This document shows, piece by piece, positions 35,386 to 45,093 of a DNA stretch of 64,000 nt. The notes beneath the pieces were generated by a model, which was given only the letters and a program-made list of their open reading frames with translations, ran no database searches and had not been told where the DNA came from. Location of the stretch: positions 58,423 to 122,422 of the forward strand of contig SFHC01000006.1 in the NCBI GenBank assembly GCA_004555725.1. Reading direction: 5' to 3'. How positions within the stretch are numbered: position 1 is the stretch's first letter; each line of letters opens with the position of its first letter. This DNA comes from [Eubacterium] saphenum. Its GTDB lineage: Bacteria > Bacillota > Clostridia > Peptostreptococcales > Anaerovoracaceae. Made by a program: the position numbers and the translations under genes.

Positions 35386-36852
35386 CTATTTCTCTCTCCA
35401 GAAGTTTGAGGAGAAAATAACCACTGCCGGATAAATGCCCAAGCGTCCGATGATCATCAGTAAGCTGAGGAAAAAGCGGATAAGCGGACTGAAGATGCGG
35501 TAATCGCCTAATGCCAGTTTTCCGCTGAACGTTCCGGTATTGGTCAGCGATGCAATGACGGCATAGAAGGTCGTATCCAAAGGTTGATTATCGATGCTGA
35601 CAACGACTGCTGCCACAATGATAATCAAGAAAAACAGCATAATGAACACAGTGATGGAAGAGGCCATCCGTGCAGTGATCTTATGCCCGTGTACGATAAC
35701 TGCCTTGGTTGACCGCGGGTGGATCCTCTTGTAGATCCCGCGGTTGATCAGCTTCCAGAAAACGACGGCGCGGGTTACTTTGACTCCGCTGGCCGCAGAG
35801 ATGCTGCATCCGCCGATCATCATCAGAACCAGCAGAATGAATATGCTTGTTGTCGGCCAGGAGGAAGCAAGAGATGACGCATATCCGGATGTGGAAGAGT
35901 TGGATACACAGACTGTTGCAGCGTCACGCAGCGCATCCACAAAGCTGTGGTATTTTCCGGTGAGCATCAGATCCAGTGAAATAAGGACAGATGCTGCCGC
36001 AATAATGGAAAGATATGAACGCACCTCATAATTCTTGGCGATGCGGTGCTTGGTCAGTACATAGTAATATTCAAAGAAGTTGACGGACGCAAGCAGGGCA
36101 AAGACAGACATGACGACTCTTACATATGGTGTATGCAGGAAATAGTCCGCAGAGTGTGACGTGTCAATCAGTCCGGAGGTGCTTACATTACTCAGTGTAT
36201 TCAGCAGGGCAGTGAAAAAGGACATGTCCGAGAGTGAAAGAAAGAGCAATTCAGCACCAGTCATTGCGATATAGAAGATCAGCAGAATCTTCACCGTTCC
36301 GTTAAAATGCGCGGTCAGCTTGGTATTCTGCTTACTTATGGAAGATGGACCGCTCAGCAGCCCCTGTTCATTAATTCCAAGCCTGGAAAAAATCGTAATA
36401 GATACTCCGAGCATGGAAAATCCGCCGAGCCAGCATGTAATGGCGCGCCAGAGCATGACTGCGTCCGGCAGATGCGAGCAGTCTATGGATACCACTCCGG
36501 TTGTTGTCCATGATGCAGCTGAAAGAAACCAGCCATCAATAATACCGATGTGCTGTCCGCAGAGCCAGTACGGAAAGGCGGAAAAAAGAAGAACAAGAAA
36601 AGAACCGCAGATGACGATCTGATAACCGTCGCGGATCAGCATTTTCTTCGTGGAGATATGCCGGCTTTTGTTCAGCATCACAGTGCTGAAAATGCCTGTT
36701 AAAAGGCAGATCAGAGCCGGAATGAGAAATGCCGTTGCTGTTCCGGAATCCTTCTGTGCTGCAGACAGCGCCATCGGAATCAGCAGGGCGATGCCAAGGG
36801 GCAGAAGGGATACTTTCAGTGTTTTATAAAGCAGTCGATTATTAATCTTCAT
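35386..36852 (-). CDS. trkH: TrkH/KtrB-family potassium transporter subunit (second copy)
   Basis: A 488-residue membrane protein of the superfamily of K+ transporters built from four M1-P-M2 repeats. The four pore-loop glycines are recognisable in TTG (SWTTTGVV), TSG (NVSTSGL), TSG (SSTSGYA) and NTG (LTNTGTF). The second and third loops differ from those of the neighbouring trkH, so ion preference or regulation may differ. Last gene of trkA-trkH-trkH. It ends in FWREK. Likely uses the same TrkA subunit; that is inference from position. Confidence 0.88.
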   Translation of the reverse strand: MKINNRLLYKTLKVSLLPLGIALLIPMALSAAQKDSGTATAFLIPALICLLTGIFSTVMLNKSRHISTKKMLIRDGYQIVICGSFLVLLFSAFPYWLCGQHIGIIDGWFLSAASWTTTGVVSIDCSHLPDAVMLWRAITCWLGGFSMLGVSITIFSRLGINEQGLLSGPSSISKQNTKLTAHFNGTVKILLIFYIAMTGAELLFLSLSDMSFFTALLNTLSNVSTSGLIDTSHSADYFLHTPYVRVVMSVFALLASVNFFEYYYVLTKHRIAKNYEVRSYLSIIAAASVLISLDLMLTGKYHSFVDALRDAATVCVSNSSTSGYASSLASSWPTTSIFILLVLMMIGGCSISAASGVKVTRAVVFWKLINRGIYKRIHPRSTKAVIVHGHKITARMASSITVFIMLFFLIIIVAAVVVSIDNQPLDTTFYAVIASLTNTGTFSGKLALGDYRIFSPLIRFFLSLLMIIGRLGIYPAVVIFSSNFWREK

Positions 36853-36932
36853 TTCAAAAGCCTCAGTATATCAGTCAGCATTGCAGAACGCATGCCGGAA
36901 AGGCCCGGCGCGCGGATGTTCAAATGATGAAT

Positions 36933-38426
36933 TTAATTCTTGTTTACGTTCCAGTATTTTGGCGACAGCAGCGTCAGCACGGTGAACAGCTCGAGACGTC
37001 CGGCGATCATCAGGACAGAGAGGACAATCTTGGCCCACGGTGCAAAGAATGAAAAGTTGTAAATTGGTCCGACCTTATTGAATCCAGGTCCGATGTTTCC
37101 CAGGCAGGTCAGCACCGAGGAAAACGTTGTCATGACATCATATCCGTTCAGCCCTACAACCATACATCCGATGAAAAGGATAAAGATGTAGAAAAAGATG
37201 AAGTTGGAAATGTTAGTCAAGACATCGCGTTCAACCGGCCGTCCGTTCACCTTGATGGTATACACCCTGGACGGATGAATTTTCAGCGCGATGCTTCTGC
37301 GGATCATCTTCAGTGCTATCAGAACACGGATCATCTTTGGTCCGCCTCCTGTGGAAGATGCACATGCACCGGTCAGGAACACGATCATCAGCATCATTTT
37401 AGAAAATGTCGGCCAGAGGTCATAGTTCTTTGTGACGTAACCGGTTGTGGTGATGATGGATGAGACCTGGAATGCCGCCGCCGTCAGACTCTTAAACGGG
37501 TTGGAGATAATCCCGCGTGCGATCAGGTCAATCGTGATGCCGCCTGTTGTGAAAAGAATCACGCAGAGGTACAGGCGGAACTCAGAATCCTTCAGAAGTG
37601 CCTTTGGCCCGTGTTTTGGAATGCCAAAGTACAGGTTGAAGTTGGCTCCGCACATCAGCATAAATACGATGATGACCCACTGGATATATGGACTGCTGAA
37701 GTGAGCGATGCTGTCGGAGTAATTGGAAAATCCTCCGGTTCCGACTGTGCCGAATGTCTGAATGAGGGAGTCATACAGATTCATTCCGCCGAACATCAGC
37801 AAAATCGTCTCTGCCGCCGTGATTCCAAAATACAGCAGGTATAGATTCTTGGCGGTGTCAGAATACCGTGCGGTGAGTTTATCCATAGTCGGCCCCGGAG
37901 CTTCAGCTTCTGCGATGGACTGGCCGGATATTCCAAGGTTCGGCATCAGTGCAGCCGTAAAGACGATGATTCCCATTCCGCCGAGCCAATGTGTGAAAGA
38001 TCTCCAGAAAAGCATGGATTTTGGCAGAGTCTCAATACTGGACAGGATGGTGGATCCGGTCGTGGAAAATCCGGAACAGGTTTCAAAAAATGCATCATAA
38101 AATTTAGGGATTGCTCCGGACGCCGTAAGCGGAATTGCAGCGACAAACGACACCAGAAACCATGTAAGAGTTACATACAGGTAACTGTCGCGCTGACGCA
38201 TCTTAAATGATTCCGCAGGGAGTATTTTCATGATGAGAAATCCCGGAATCATGCATCCTGCCATGGTCAGACCAAAACAGACCGCAGAACTCTTTTCATG
38301 ATAGATGAATGCGGTGAGCAGGGAAGGAATGATGCACAGTCCGGTAATAAAAATCACGACGCCGATTAAGCGGACGACGTTTTTCATACTGATATTCATT
38401 GCATTAATTTCCAATCTGTAATACAT
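36933..38426 (-). CDS. trkH: TrkH potassium transporter subunit
   Basis: A 497-residue membrane protein with the four TrkH pore loops: CSGFSTTGSTI, GTVGTGGF, TTTGYVT and CLGNIGPGF. These are typical of TrkH proteins that take up K+ (or Na+/K+) together with the cytoplasmic TrkA ring. The second half of the protein contains the usual SSTGGGPKMIR region with the basic loop near the third repeat. The start is uncertain: the frame opens at 38426, but ATGs at 38399 and 38387 are also possible, and none has a strong ribosome binding site. 85 bases separate it from trkA and 80 from the second trkH. Confidence 0.92.
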   Translation of the reverse strand: MYYRLEINAMNISMKNVVRLIGVVIFITGLCIIPSLLTAFIYHEKSSAVCFGLTMAGCMIPGFLIMKILPAESFKMRQRDSYLYVTLTWFLVSFVAAIPLTASGAIPKFYDAFFETCSGFSTTGSTILSSIETLPKSMLFWRSFTHWLGGMGIIVFTAALMPNLGISGQSIAEAEAPGPTMDKLTARYSDTAKNLYLLYFGITAAETILLMFGGMNLYDSLIQTFGTVGTGGFSNYSDSIAHFSSPYIQWVIIVFMLMCGANFNLYFGIPKHGPKALLKDSEFRLYLCVILFTTGGITIDLIARGIISNPFKSLTAAAFQVSSIITTTGYVTKNYDLWPTFSKMMLMIVFLTGACASSTGGGPKMIRVLIALKMIRRSIALKIHPSRVYTIKVNGRPVERDVLTNISNFIFFYIFILFIGCMVVGLNGYDVMTTFSSVLTCLGNIGPGFNKVGPIYNFSFFAPWAKIVLSVLMIAGRLELFTVLTLLSPKYWNVNKN

Positions 38427-38511
38427 ACTCAGATGCCCCGCGAGAAGTTCGCGAGGCAGTCAGTAATTTCTATCCTATTATCATATTCTATTCCCCGGGA
38501 AATAGAAACTA

Positions 38512-39858
38512 TTATCTCTTCGGCTTCAGCAATTTTTCAAGACTGCTGATGCTGGACAGAAGAGAAAGCATAATGACGTGATCATTTCTCTTAATCTTGG
38601 TATCGCCGTCCGGGATAATCAGCTGTCCGCCGCGGTCAATCGCAGCAATCAGAATACTGTTCGGAAGAGGAAGCTCGGAGATTGGTTTCCCAATGAGGTT
38701 CATGCCGCTCTGCGCCCTGACTTCAATCAGTTCTGCCTGGCCCTGAATCAGCACAGAGGTAATGATCCGGCTGGCTCCCTGAATCTCTCTGAGAATATTG
38801 CTCGCTGTGATGTCCAGCGGGTTCAGAACCATATCCACACCCATTTCCTCGATCAGATCCACATAATTTTCATGGCTGACTTTCGCAATAACGTCCGGGA
38901 TTCCTTTTCTCTTTGCAGTCAGCGCAAGAAGAAGGTTCTCTTCATCATATCCTGTGGCAGTGACAAAAGCATCCATGCCGTCCATGTTTTCATCTTCCAG
39001 AGTCGTGATGTCTGTCCCGTCGACATGGAGAATCATGACGTTCTCAAGCTGCGTAGCCAGATACTGGCAGCGTGCAAGATCCTGCTCAACCAGTTTTACT
39101 GCAGCGCCGAAATCTGCAAGTTTCTGGGAAAGATAGTATCCGGTTTTTCCTCCGCCGATAATCATGACCTTGCGCAGAATGTTGCTGCGTTTTTTATTGA
39201 CCTTCTGGTGGAGTTTGCAGATTTTTTCCTGTTCACCGAGCATGTAGAGAAGGTCGCACTGCTCAATCGTGTCGTTTCCATGCGGAATGATGACTTTTCC
39301 GTTTCTTGACAGCGCAAGAACCAGAAAGTCCGGGAAGATAGACCGGATGTCCGTGATGGAACAGCCGATCAGGCGGGCGTAGTTCTTCGCCTCAAATTCA
39401 ATCATAGAAACTTTTCCCGTCGTAAAAATACCATTCTGCAGCGTGTATTTTTCTGCAAGATACTTATAGATCTCTTCCGTAATGGCAAGGTCCGGGTTAA
39501 CGATAACGTCCAGATTGAAAGTTTCACGGAGAAGATCAATCTGATTCATATGCTCCGGGTCTCTTACACGGGCGATGACATGACGGCATCCGAGTTTTTT
39601 TGCCATAGCGGCGATGACGATGTTCATCTCGTCGTTAGAGGTTGCCGTTAAGAGATAATCGAAGTGTTCGATCCCGATATCCTGGAGAACGGACATTCTT
39701 CTTGCATCTTCATTGATCGTCATGACGTCCAGATGCTGAGCTATCTTATCCAGCAGCGCTTCCTTACGGTCAATGATTGTAACGGAATAGTCGCCGTTGG
39801 AGAGTGCCTCAGCAACTTTATACCCGAGTTTCCCGGCGCCTACGATTGCTACTTCCAT
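38512..39858 (-). CDS. trkA: Trk system regulatory subunit TrkA
   Basis: A 448-residue cytoplasmic protein that binds TrkH and gates K+ flux in response to nucleotides. It has the double arrangement of RCK domains: TrkA_N with GAGKLGYKVAEAL (residues 7-19) and a second TrkA_N with GGGKTGYYLSQKL (near 236-248), each followed by a TrkA_C domain. The frame is open to 40053, but AAGGAG lies 6 bases before the ATG at 39858 and MEVAIVGAG is the usual N-terminus, so the extra 65 codons are rejected. First gene of the trk operon. Confidence 0.95.
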   Translation of the reverse strand: MEVAIVGAGKLGYKVAEALSNGDYSVTIIDRKEALLDKIAQHLDVMTINEDARRMSVLQDIGIEHFDYLLTATSNDEMNIVIAAMAKKLGCRHVIARVRDPEHMNQIDLLRETFNLDVIVNPDLAITEEIYKYLAEKYTLQNGIFTTGKVSMIEFEAKNYARLIGCSITDIRSIFPDFLVLALSRNGKVIIPHGNDTIEQCDLLYMLGEQEKICKLHQKVNKKRSNILRKVMIIGGGKTGYYLSQKLADFGAAVKLVEQDLARCQYLATQLENVMILHVDGTDITTLEDENMDGMDAFVTATGYDEENLLLALTAKRKGIPDVIAKVSHENYVDLIEEMGVDMVLNPLDITASNILREIQGASRIITSVLIQGQAELIEVRAQSGMNLIGKPISELPLPNSILIAAIDRGGQLIIPDGDTKIKRNDHVIMLSLLSSISSLEKLLKPKR

Positions 39859-40273
39859 TTTCTGCTCCTTGTAAAATGCAGCAGCGTCACTGCTACTGCA
39901 AGTTGATGTTTTCTTTTCGGCGGAGTCCGTGCAGCCGGGCGCTAGTCCGGGCAGGCCTCTTGCCGTTATTCTTTTGTCAAAAAAATATTCAAAAAGAAAG
40001 AATGTCGGAAAGCGGATCCTCCGCGCATGTCCTGAAAATCTCTGATCGGGCACGCTGAAAACCGCTGTTTTCCAACCATCAACATTCTATGACAGAAGCA
40101 GTGAATTTGCAAGTGAATATTGCATACAGTACATAGCTGCCGGTAAATGCTTTTACGAACTGTTCAATATGGGATATACTATAGGAAAATCATAAAATAA
40201 TCATGAGGATGCACAAAAAATAGGTTCTGCGGCAATATGCAGCCAGAAAAAGGAGAGGAGAGGAGAGGCAATC
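39859..40273. promoter_or_regulatory. divergent intergenic region, trkA and metallo-hydrolase
   Basis: 415 bases between divergent genes. On the plus strand TTACGA (40153-40158), a 16-bp spacer and TATACT (40175-40180) form a fair promoter for the hydrolase. For trkA, a weak minus-strand pair TTGAAT / AATAAC (about 39970-40000) is possible. The trkA leader has a small imperfect hairpin at 39878-39899 just before its ribosome binding site. The conserved blocks of the c-di-AMP (ydaO) riboswitch were looked for and not found. The stretch 40005-40150 shows nothing I can name. Confidence 0.4.
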
Positions 40274-40888
40274 ATGATCATTCAACGGTTTCAATGCGGT
40301 CCGATCTTGGAAAATGGATATGTCATTTATCAGCATGACCACGGAAAGTGCTGGATTATTGACCCCGGTTATGAGCCAGAGCAGTACGTTAGGTTTATGC
40401 AGGAGCATGATCTCGATGTACAGGAAATTTTGCTGACACATCGTCACGATGACCATATCGGAGCGGCGAAGGCTCTGATGAAGCGTTTTCAGTGTACGGC
40501 AGCTATGCATAAGGAGGATATGCTCAGCTGCAGTCTGCCGGTGGACCATCTGTTTCAAAAGAATGATGTATATTCCATCAGTGACGGAAGTGATGAAGAA
40601 TTCTTACTGGTTCTTCACACACCAGGCCATACTCGGGGCTCCGTGTGTTTTCTGTCCAGAAAGAGCAAAGTCTGTTTTACGGGAGACACGCTTTTTGATA
40701 CAGACTTGGGAAGGACGGATCTTCCGGGCGGCTGTGAAGAGGAGATGGTCCGCTCCGTACAGCTTCTGGATGAACAGCTCAGGGATGACATTCATATTTA
40801 CCCGGGGCATGAGGGCGACTGCACGATGCGTGATGTGCGGATGAACAACGTAGAGTTTCTGGCGCTGCTGCACGGGCAGAGCCGGTAA
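40274..40888 (+). CDS. metallo-beta-lactamase-fold hydrolase, glyoxalase II-like
   Basis: A 204-residue cytoplasmic MBL-fold enzyme. The metal-binding motif THxHxDH appears as THRHDDH (H56, H58, D60, H61), with HTPGHT (about 114-119), GDTLF and PGHE supplying further ligands. Length and layout fit the short YcbL-type glyoxalase II-like hydrolases that cleave thioesters. The substrate is not known; glutathione is not expected in Clostridia, so another thiol or a different ester is likely. The ribosome binding site is a GGAGAGGAGAGG tract. The HAD phosphatase gene follows after 22 bases. Confidence 0.85.
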   Translation: MIIQRFQCGPILENGYVIYQHDHGKCWIIDPGYEPEQYVRFMQEHDLDVQEILLTHRHDDHIGAAKALMKRFQCTAAMHKEDMLSCSLPVDHLFQKNDVYSISDGSDEEFLLVLHTPGHTRGSVCFLSRKSKVCFTGDTLFDTDLGRTDLPGGCEEEMVRSVQLLDEQLRDDIHIYPGHEGDCTMRDVRMNNVEFLALLHGQSR

Positions 40889-40910
40889 GGAGATACAGAA
40901 GGGACAAAGA

Positions 40911-41771
40911 ATGAACGAGCAAGAAGAAAAGAATCAGAAACCTGTGATCAGGATGACGGCTCTGGATCTGGACGGAACGACGCTCAGGCCGGATAAATCG
41001 CTGTCAGAGCCGACTCGCAGCGCGCTGACAGAGGCGAGCAGAAAAGGGGTCCATGTGGTTGTAACGACGGGAAGAGTGTTTTCTGCAGCTCCGGAAGAAC
41101 TGAAAACTATGGACGGCCTGGAGTATATGATCAATTCCAACGGCGCAGTAGTCACCAGACTGAAAGACCGGAAAATCCTCCGTCAGAGTCTGCTGAAGCC
41201 GGAAACTGCGGATGATCTGACAGAATTTCTGCGCGGAAAAAATCTGGACGTGGAGGTGTTCGCGGACGGAAAGGCATATATGAATGAAGATGCTTATCGG
41301 AAACTGGAAGAAAACCTCGTGGAATATCGCTCAGAGGTCAGCCGGCGGTACGTCCTCAGCACAAGAAAACCAACCGCGGACATCCTCGAACTCCTGCATA
41401 AAAAGCGAGAGAAGATAGAGAACATCAGCCTGAATTTCAGTGACATGGACCAGAGAGAGGAAATGTTCCGTTTCCTTGGAAAGAGAGAGGATGTGACGCT
41501 GACCTCTTCAGTTTGGTATAATATGGAAATCGGTAGAAAGGGGACGAGCAAAGCATCTGCACTTCTGTACCTGATGGACCTGCTCGGTGTAAAACGGGAA
41601 GAGCTGATGGCCTGCGGCGACAGTATGAATGACGCAAAGATGATTCAGCTTGCCGGAATCGGTGTCGCCATGGAAAATGGATGCGCGGAAATCAAAGAAA
41701 TGGCGGATTATGTGACGGAGAGCAACGCGGAAGACGGAGTGGCCAAAGCTTTTCGCCGGTTTGTTCTGTAA
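40911..41771 (+). CDS. Cof-type HAD-superfamily phosphatase
   Basis: A 286-residue HAD hydrolase of the Cof (class IIB) type. The nucleophile motif is LDLDGTT (D19, D21), motif II is VVTTGR (about 45-50), the conserved lysine lies before the loop, and motif III/IV is ACGDSMNDAKMI (about 234-245). The cap domain lies between motifs II and III. Members dephosphorylate sugar phosphates, pyridoxal phosphate or flavin mononucleotide; the substrate cannot be told here. It shares a transcript with the MBL hydrolase and is followed by a strong terminator. Confidence 0.9.
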   Translation: MNEQEEKNQKPVIRMTALDLDGTTLRPDKSLSEPTRSALTEASRKGVHVVVTTGRVFSAAPEELKTMDGLEYMINSNGAVVTRLKDRKILRQSLLKPETADDLTEFLRGKNLDVEVFADGKAYMNEDAYRKLEENLVEYRSEVSRRYVLSTRKPTADILELLHKKREKIENISLNFSDMDQREEMFRFLGKREDVTLTSSVWYNMEIGRKGTSKASALLYLMDLLGVKREELMACGDSMNDAKMIQLAGIGVAMENGCAEIKEMADYVTESNAEDGVAKAFRRFVL

Positions 41772-41818
41772 CAGCGCCTGTCGAAAAATGTCGACATAAA
41801 TTGCTTGATCAAACACAT

Positions 41819-41866
41819 AGAGACTGTCCAAGGCTGAGAAACAGCCAAAGCAGTCTCTTTTTTTGC
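41819..41866 (+). terminator. intrinsic terminator after the Cof phosphatase
   Basis: AGAGACTG (41819-41826) pairs with CAGTCTCT (41851-41858), with an inner stem GGCTG/CAGCC, followed by seven T residues. Confidence 0.93.
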
Positions 41867-41954
41867 GTAAATTCTGCGTTAGAAAAAGTCAGAAAATGTT
41901 GGTTGAAGGAGGTTCTCTGGGAACTCCATAATGGCAGAGACAGGAGGTGGAGGA

Positions 41955-42296
41955 GTGGGCGCAGACAGAAAACTGATCGGGACGCTTGGCGAACGGTTTG
42001 CGGCGGCGGTCCTGTTTTCCGAAGGATGGAGAATTCTGGCGCGGAATTACAGGTGCAGAGCCGGTGAGATAGATCTGATTGCAGAACGTGAAGATGGGTG
42101 CATTTGTTTTGCGGAGGTTAAGACCAGAATGCGCAGGTGGACAGAGAGACCGGCAGAGGCAGTCGATCGGCGAAAGCAGCAGAGAATTCGCAGAGCTGCC
42201 CAGTGGTACCTGACGGAAAATAAAGTTGAACAAAGAGAGATCCGGTTCATGGTTTTTGAACTGACCGGACAGATCACAGAATCATCATTTATATAA
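41955..42296 (+). CDS. yraN: YraN/UPF0102 family endonuclease-like protein
   Basis: A 113-residue protein of the UPF0102 family with a Holliday-junction-resolvase-like nuclease fold. The motif GEIDLIA (following NYRCRA) and FAEVKTR contain the acidic and lysine residues of a PD-(D/E)xK site. Function is not established; the gene is often beside comM and dprA. An ATG at 41931 is in frame, but its nearest AGGAGG is about 18 bases away. AGGAGG at 41942-41947 lies 7 bases before the GTG at 41955, so the GTG start is chosen. It begins the DNA-processing block. Confidence 0.87.
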   Translation: MGADRKLIGTLGERFAAAVLFSEGWRILARNYRCRAGEIDLIAEREDGCICFAEVKTRMRRWTERPAEAVDRRKQQRIRRAAQWYLTENKVEQREIRFMVFELTGQITESSFI

Positions 42297-42392
42297 CAGA
42301 ATGAATTGCAGTAGAGGGAAAGGAGGATGCTGCTCAGTATGTGTGAAAACGCAGCGGAATGAGACGGGCATTTCGATGAGCAGCGGATCAGG

Positions 42393-43909
42393 ATGCTATC
42401 AAAAATGAATACGGCCGTGCTGCAGGGGATCCAGGCACAGGCCGTGACACTAGAGACGGATATCTCATACGGACTTCCGGCAGTGACGATTGTCGGACTG
42501 GCAGATACGTCCGTAAAAGAAGCGCGGGATCGGATACGTCCGGCGCTGAACAACAGCGGGTTTCGCTTTCCAGCGCAGAGGATCACGATCAATTTTTCGC
42601 CGGCAGATGTTCATAAGCATGGGAGTCATCTGGATCTTCCCATGGCGCTCGGGATTCTCCTGTCCGCAGGAGAGCTGCCGCAGGCGGAGGTCAGTCGGTA
42701 CGCCTGCTTCGGGGAACTGTCGCTCGACGGCGGAGTCCGCCCGGTAAATGGAATTCTTCCGATGGTCAGGGCCATGAAGGAGAACGGGATTACCAAGGTG
42801 ATTGTTCCGGAAGGAAACGCCGTAGAAGCGGCGCTTCTTAGAGGAGTTGAGGTATACGCGGTTTCCAGTCTCCGGCAGATATGCGCGTTTCTGCAGGGGC
42901 AGAGTTCTCTGTTTCCGGTATGCCCGGCTGCGGATGCGTGTGCTGCGCCCGCGGATGATGGACTGGATTTTAAGGATGTGCGGGGGCAGGAGATGGCGAA
43001 GCGGGCGCTTGCCGTTGCCGTTGCCGGAGGGCATGGCATCTTAATGACTGGAAGCCCGGCGACCGGGAAAACGATGCTCGCTGAACGGATCCCTGGAATC
43101 CTTCCTCCGATGGAAGAAAAGGAAAAACTGAGAATGACGGAAATTTATTCCATTAACGGTCTTCTGGATGCTAATCATCCGTATATGAATAACCGCCCGT
43201 TCCGCCATCCGCATTCCAGCCTGACACGCGCGGGAATGATCGGGGGCGGAACGGAACCTCTGCCCGGGGAAGCTGTTCTTGCGCACCAAGGCGTACTGTT
43301 CCTGGATGAGATGCCGGAGTTTAAGCCTTCTGTTCTTGAATGCCTGCGGGTTCCGCTGGAAGAAAAGAAAGTCCGCCTGGTGCGCAGAGGAAGGAGTTTT
43401 GTGTTTCCGGCAGATTTTCTGCTGGTTGCTGCTGCAAATCCTTGTCCATGCGGCTATTACGGGGACAGTGTGCATGAATGCAGATGCAGCGCAGCAGAAG
43501 TCAGAAGATATCAAAAACGCCTGTCCGGCCCGCTGTTGAGCAGAATTGACATACAGATTCATCTTCCGTCTCTGTCTTACGATCAGATCATGGAAGGCAG
43601 CTCTCTTGATTCTGCGGCGATGAGAGAAATGGTTCTCCGGGCGAGAGAGGTGCAGAAAAAGCGTTTTCGCGGGACTCCTGCAGTGCTGAACAGCCAGATG
43701 GACGGCAAGATGCTGAAGAAATGGGGAAACTGGATGACGAGTCAGAACTGGTCTTAAAAGATGCATACGATAAATTGAAGATGGATCCCCGGATGCTGGA
43801 CAAAACTATAAAAGTGGCCCGAACTATCGCTGACATCGAACGCAGCAGCATGATAAAGATGCGTCATCTTACCGAGGCGCTTGCATACCGGAGAAAAGAA
43901 ACCATTTAG
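42393..43909 (+). pseudogene. comM: comM/yifB Mg-chelatase-like AAA+ ATPase with a one-base frameshift
   Basis: ComM is a hexameric AAA+ helicase that helps branch migration during natural transformation. Residues 1-443 read well: the N-terminal S5-like domain, Walker A GSPATGKT, Walker B LFLDEMPEF and the zinc-type AANPCPCGYYGD. Near 43716-43723 the frame is broken: the open frame goes on with unrelated residues to a stop at 43755-43757, while the expected C-terminal domain (KLDDESEL to ALAYRRKE) continues in the frame beginning ATG 43721 up to 43909. One additional A in the AAGAAATGGGG run restores a full-length protein of about 505 residues. The lesion could be a true mutation, an assembly error or frameshifting. 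The start may be 42393 or 42405. Confidence 0.85.
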
Positions 43910-44017
43910 AAGATGATGCGGGCAAACTGCTTTTGGGGGCAGAAACGCGGCGGCCCAGATATAAACGGATAATATGCATCAGACTCAGCGAATTCTCTGA
44001 GTGAACTGGAGGAGTAT

Positions 44018-44881
44018 ATGATCAGACAAGTAAAGAAAGGGGAAAGCGGATATCCGGAGCAGTTTCTCCGGCCTTCTCTGAAAAATCCGCCGAAACAGGT
44101 GTTTATGGAAGGAAGAGAGGAACTGCTGAAGCCGCCGGTTCTGGCCGTTGTCGGAAGCAGGAAATGCAGCCCGTATGGTGCTTCTGTCAGCCGGGAAATC
44201 GGAAGACAGGCAGCCAAAGCGGGCGTTACACTGGTCAGTGGAATGGCTGCAGGCATTGATTCATCCGCGCAGCGCGCCTGTATTCATCAGGGAGGGAATG
44301 TCATCGCTGTGCTTGGGAACGGGCTGGATCTCTGCTATCCCGCGGAAAACAGAGGGTTAATGGAAGAAATCCGCGACCGGGGGTTGCTGCTTTCCGAGTA
44401 TCCGCCGGGCTTTCAGGCGAAACCCTGGACTTTTCCGCAGAGGAACCGTTTGATTGCGGCGATAGCGGATATCATTGTAATTGTTGAGGCCTCCTTTCAC
44501 AGCGGAGCCTTAAAAACAGCAGAGTATGCCGTAGAGCAGAATAAAATGCTGATGACAGTTCCGGGGAACATTACAAGCAGATGCAGTGTCGGCACCAACC
44601 GTCTTCTTGCGTACATCGGAACTGGAGATATCACTCCGGTCTGCAGCATCTCCGACATCTTTTCTGCTCTGGGGAAAGACCCGGTAAGAGACAGTAAGGA
44701 GTCGCTCGGATCAGATGAGCAGAAAGTTCTGCGGGCGGTTTCTGAAGCCGGAGAAATAATGGTAGAGAATATCAGTGCGGCAACCGGGTTTTCTCCGCAG
44801 TACGTCAACAGCCTTGTGACAATCCTGGAGATGAAGGGATGGGTGTGCACCAGTATGGGGCGTGTGTTTGCCGCTGAGTAA
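44018..44881 (+). CDS. dprA: DNA-processing protein DprA (Smf)
   Basis: Loads RecA onto incoming single-stranded DNA during transformation. The 287-residue product has the extended Rossmann fold with the conserved SGMAAGIDSSAQR (about 73-85) and GTNRLLAY-containing DNA-binding region, and a C-terminal winged-helix domain (about 225-287; EQKVLRAV to GRVFAAE). It lacks the N-terminal SAM-like domain found in longer DprA proteins; the protein starts a few residues before the core fold. GGAGGAG precedes the ATG. The order comM-dprA-topA is common in Firmicutes. Confidence 0.95.
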   Translation: MIRQVKKGESGYPEQFLRPSLKNPPKQVFMEGREELLKPPVLAVVGSRKCSPYGASVSREIGRQAAKAGVTLVSGMAAGIDSSAQRACIHQGGNVIAVLGNGLDLCYPAENRGLMEEIRDRGLLLSEYPPGFQAKPWTFPQRNRLIAAIADIIVIVEASFHSGALKTAEYAVEQNKMLMTVPGNITSRCSVGTNRLLAYIGTGDITPVCSISDIFSALGKDPVRDSKESLGSDEQKVLRAVSEAGEIMVENISAATGFSPQYVNSLVTILEMKGWVCTSMGRVFAAE

Positions 44882-45025
44882 TCAGGGGGAATTTTTGATC
44901 GGTTTTGATCGAGTTTGGAAGATTTTGCTTGACATCCGACTATTGATATGATACAAAAGAGAACAAAACGCCCAGGATTACGAATAGGAAAATATATCGA
45001 AATATGGTGTAATTATCTGATATGT

Positions 45026-45053
45026 TTGACAGATGTGCCGGGTGTGATATAAT
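45026..45053 (+). promoter_or_regulatory. promoter of topA
   Basis: TTGACA (45026-45031), a 16-bp spacer and TATAAT (45048-45053) lie 40 bases before the topA start. An additional TTGACA is at 44929-44934. No terminator is evident between dprA and this point. Confidence 0.75.
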
Positions 45054-45093
45054 ACATCCTTGCTGGAATTTTGATAAAAGGGGTATTTGAACT

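Noticed and set aside
39858..40053. A 65-codon N-terminal extension of TrkA
   Set aside because: The extension has no ribosome binding site and no family similarity, whereas AAGGAG marks the ATG at 39858.
39859..40080. A c-di-AMP (ydaO) riboswitch before trkA
   Set aside because: K+ transport genes often have one, but the conserved sequence blocks are not present on the minus strand.
43705..43730. Programmed -1 frameshift in comM
   Set aside because: No X-XXY-YYZ heptamer or downstream pseudoknot is apparent; a mutation or base error is simpler.
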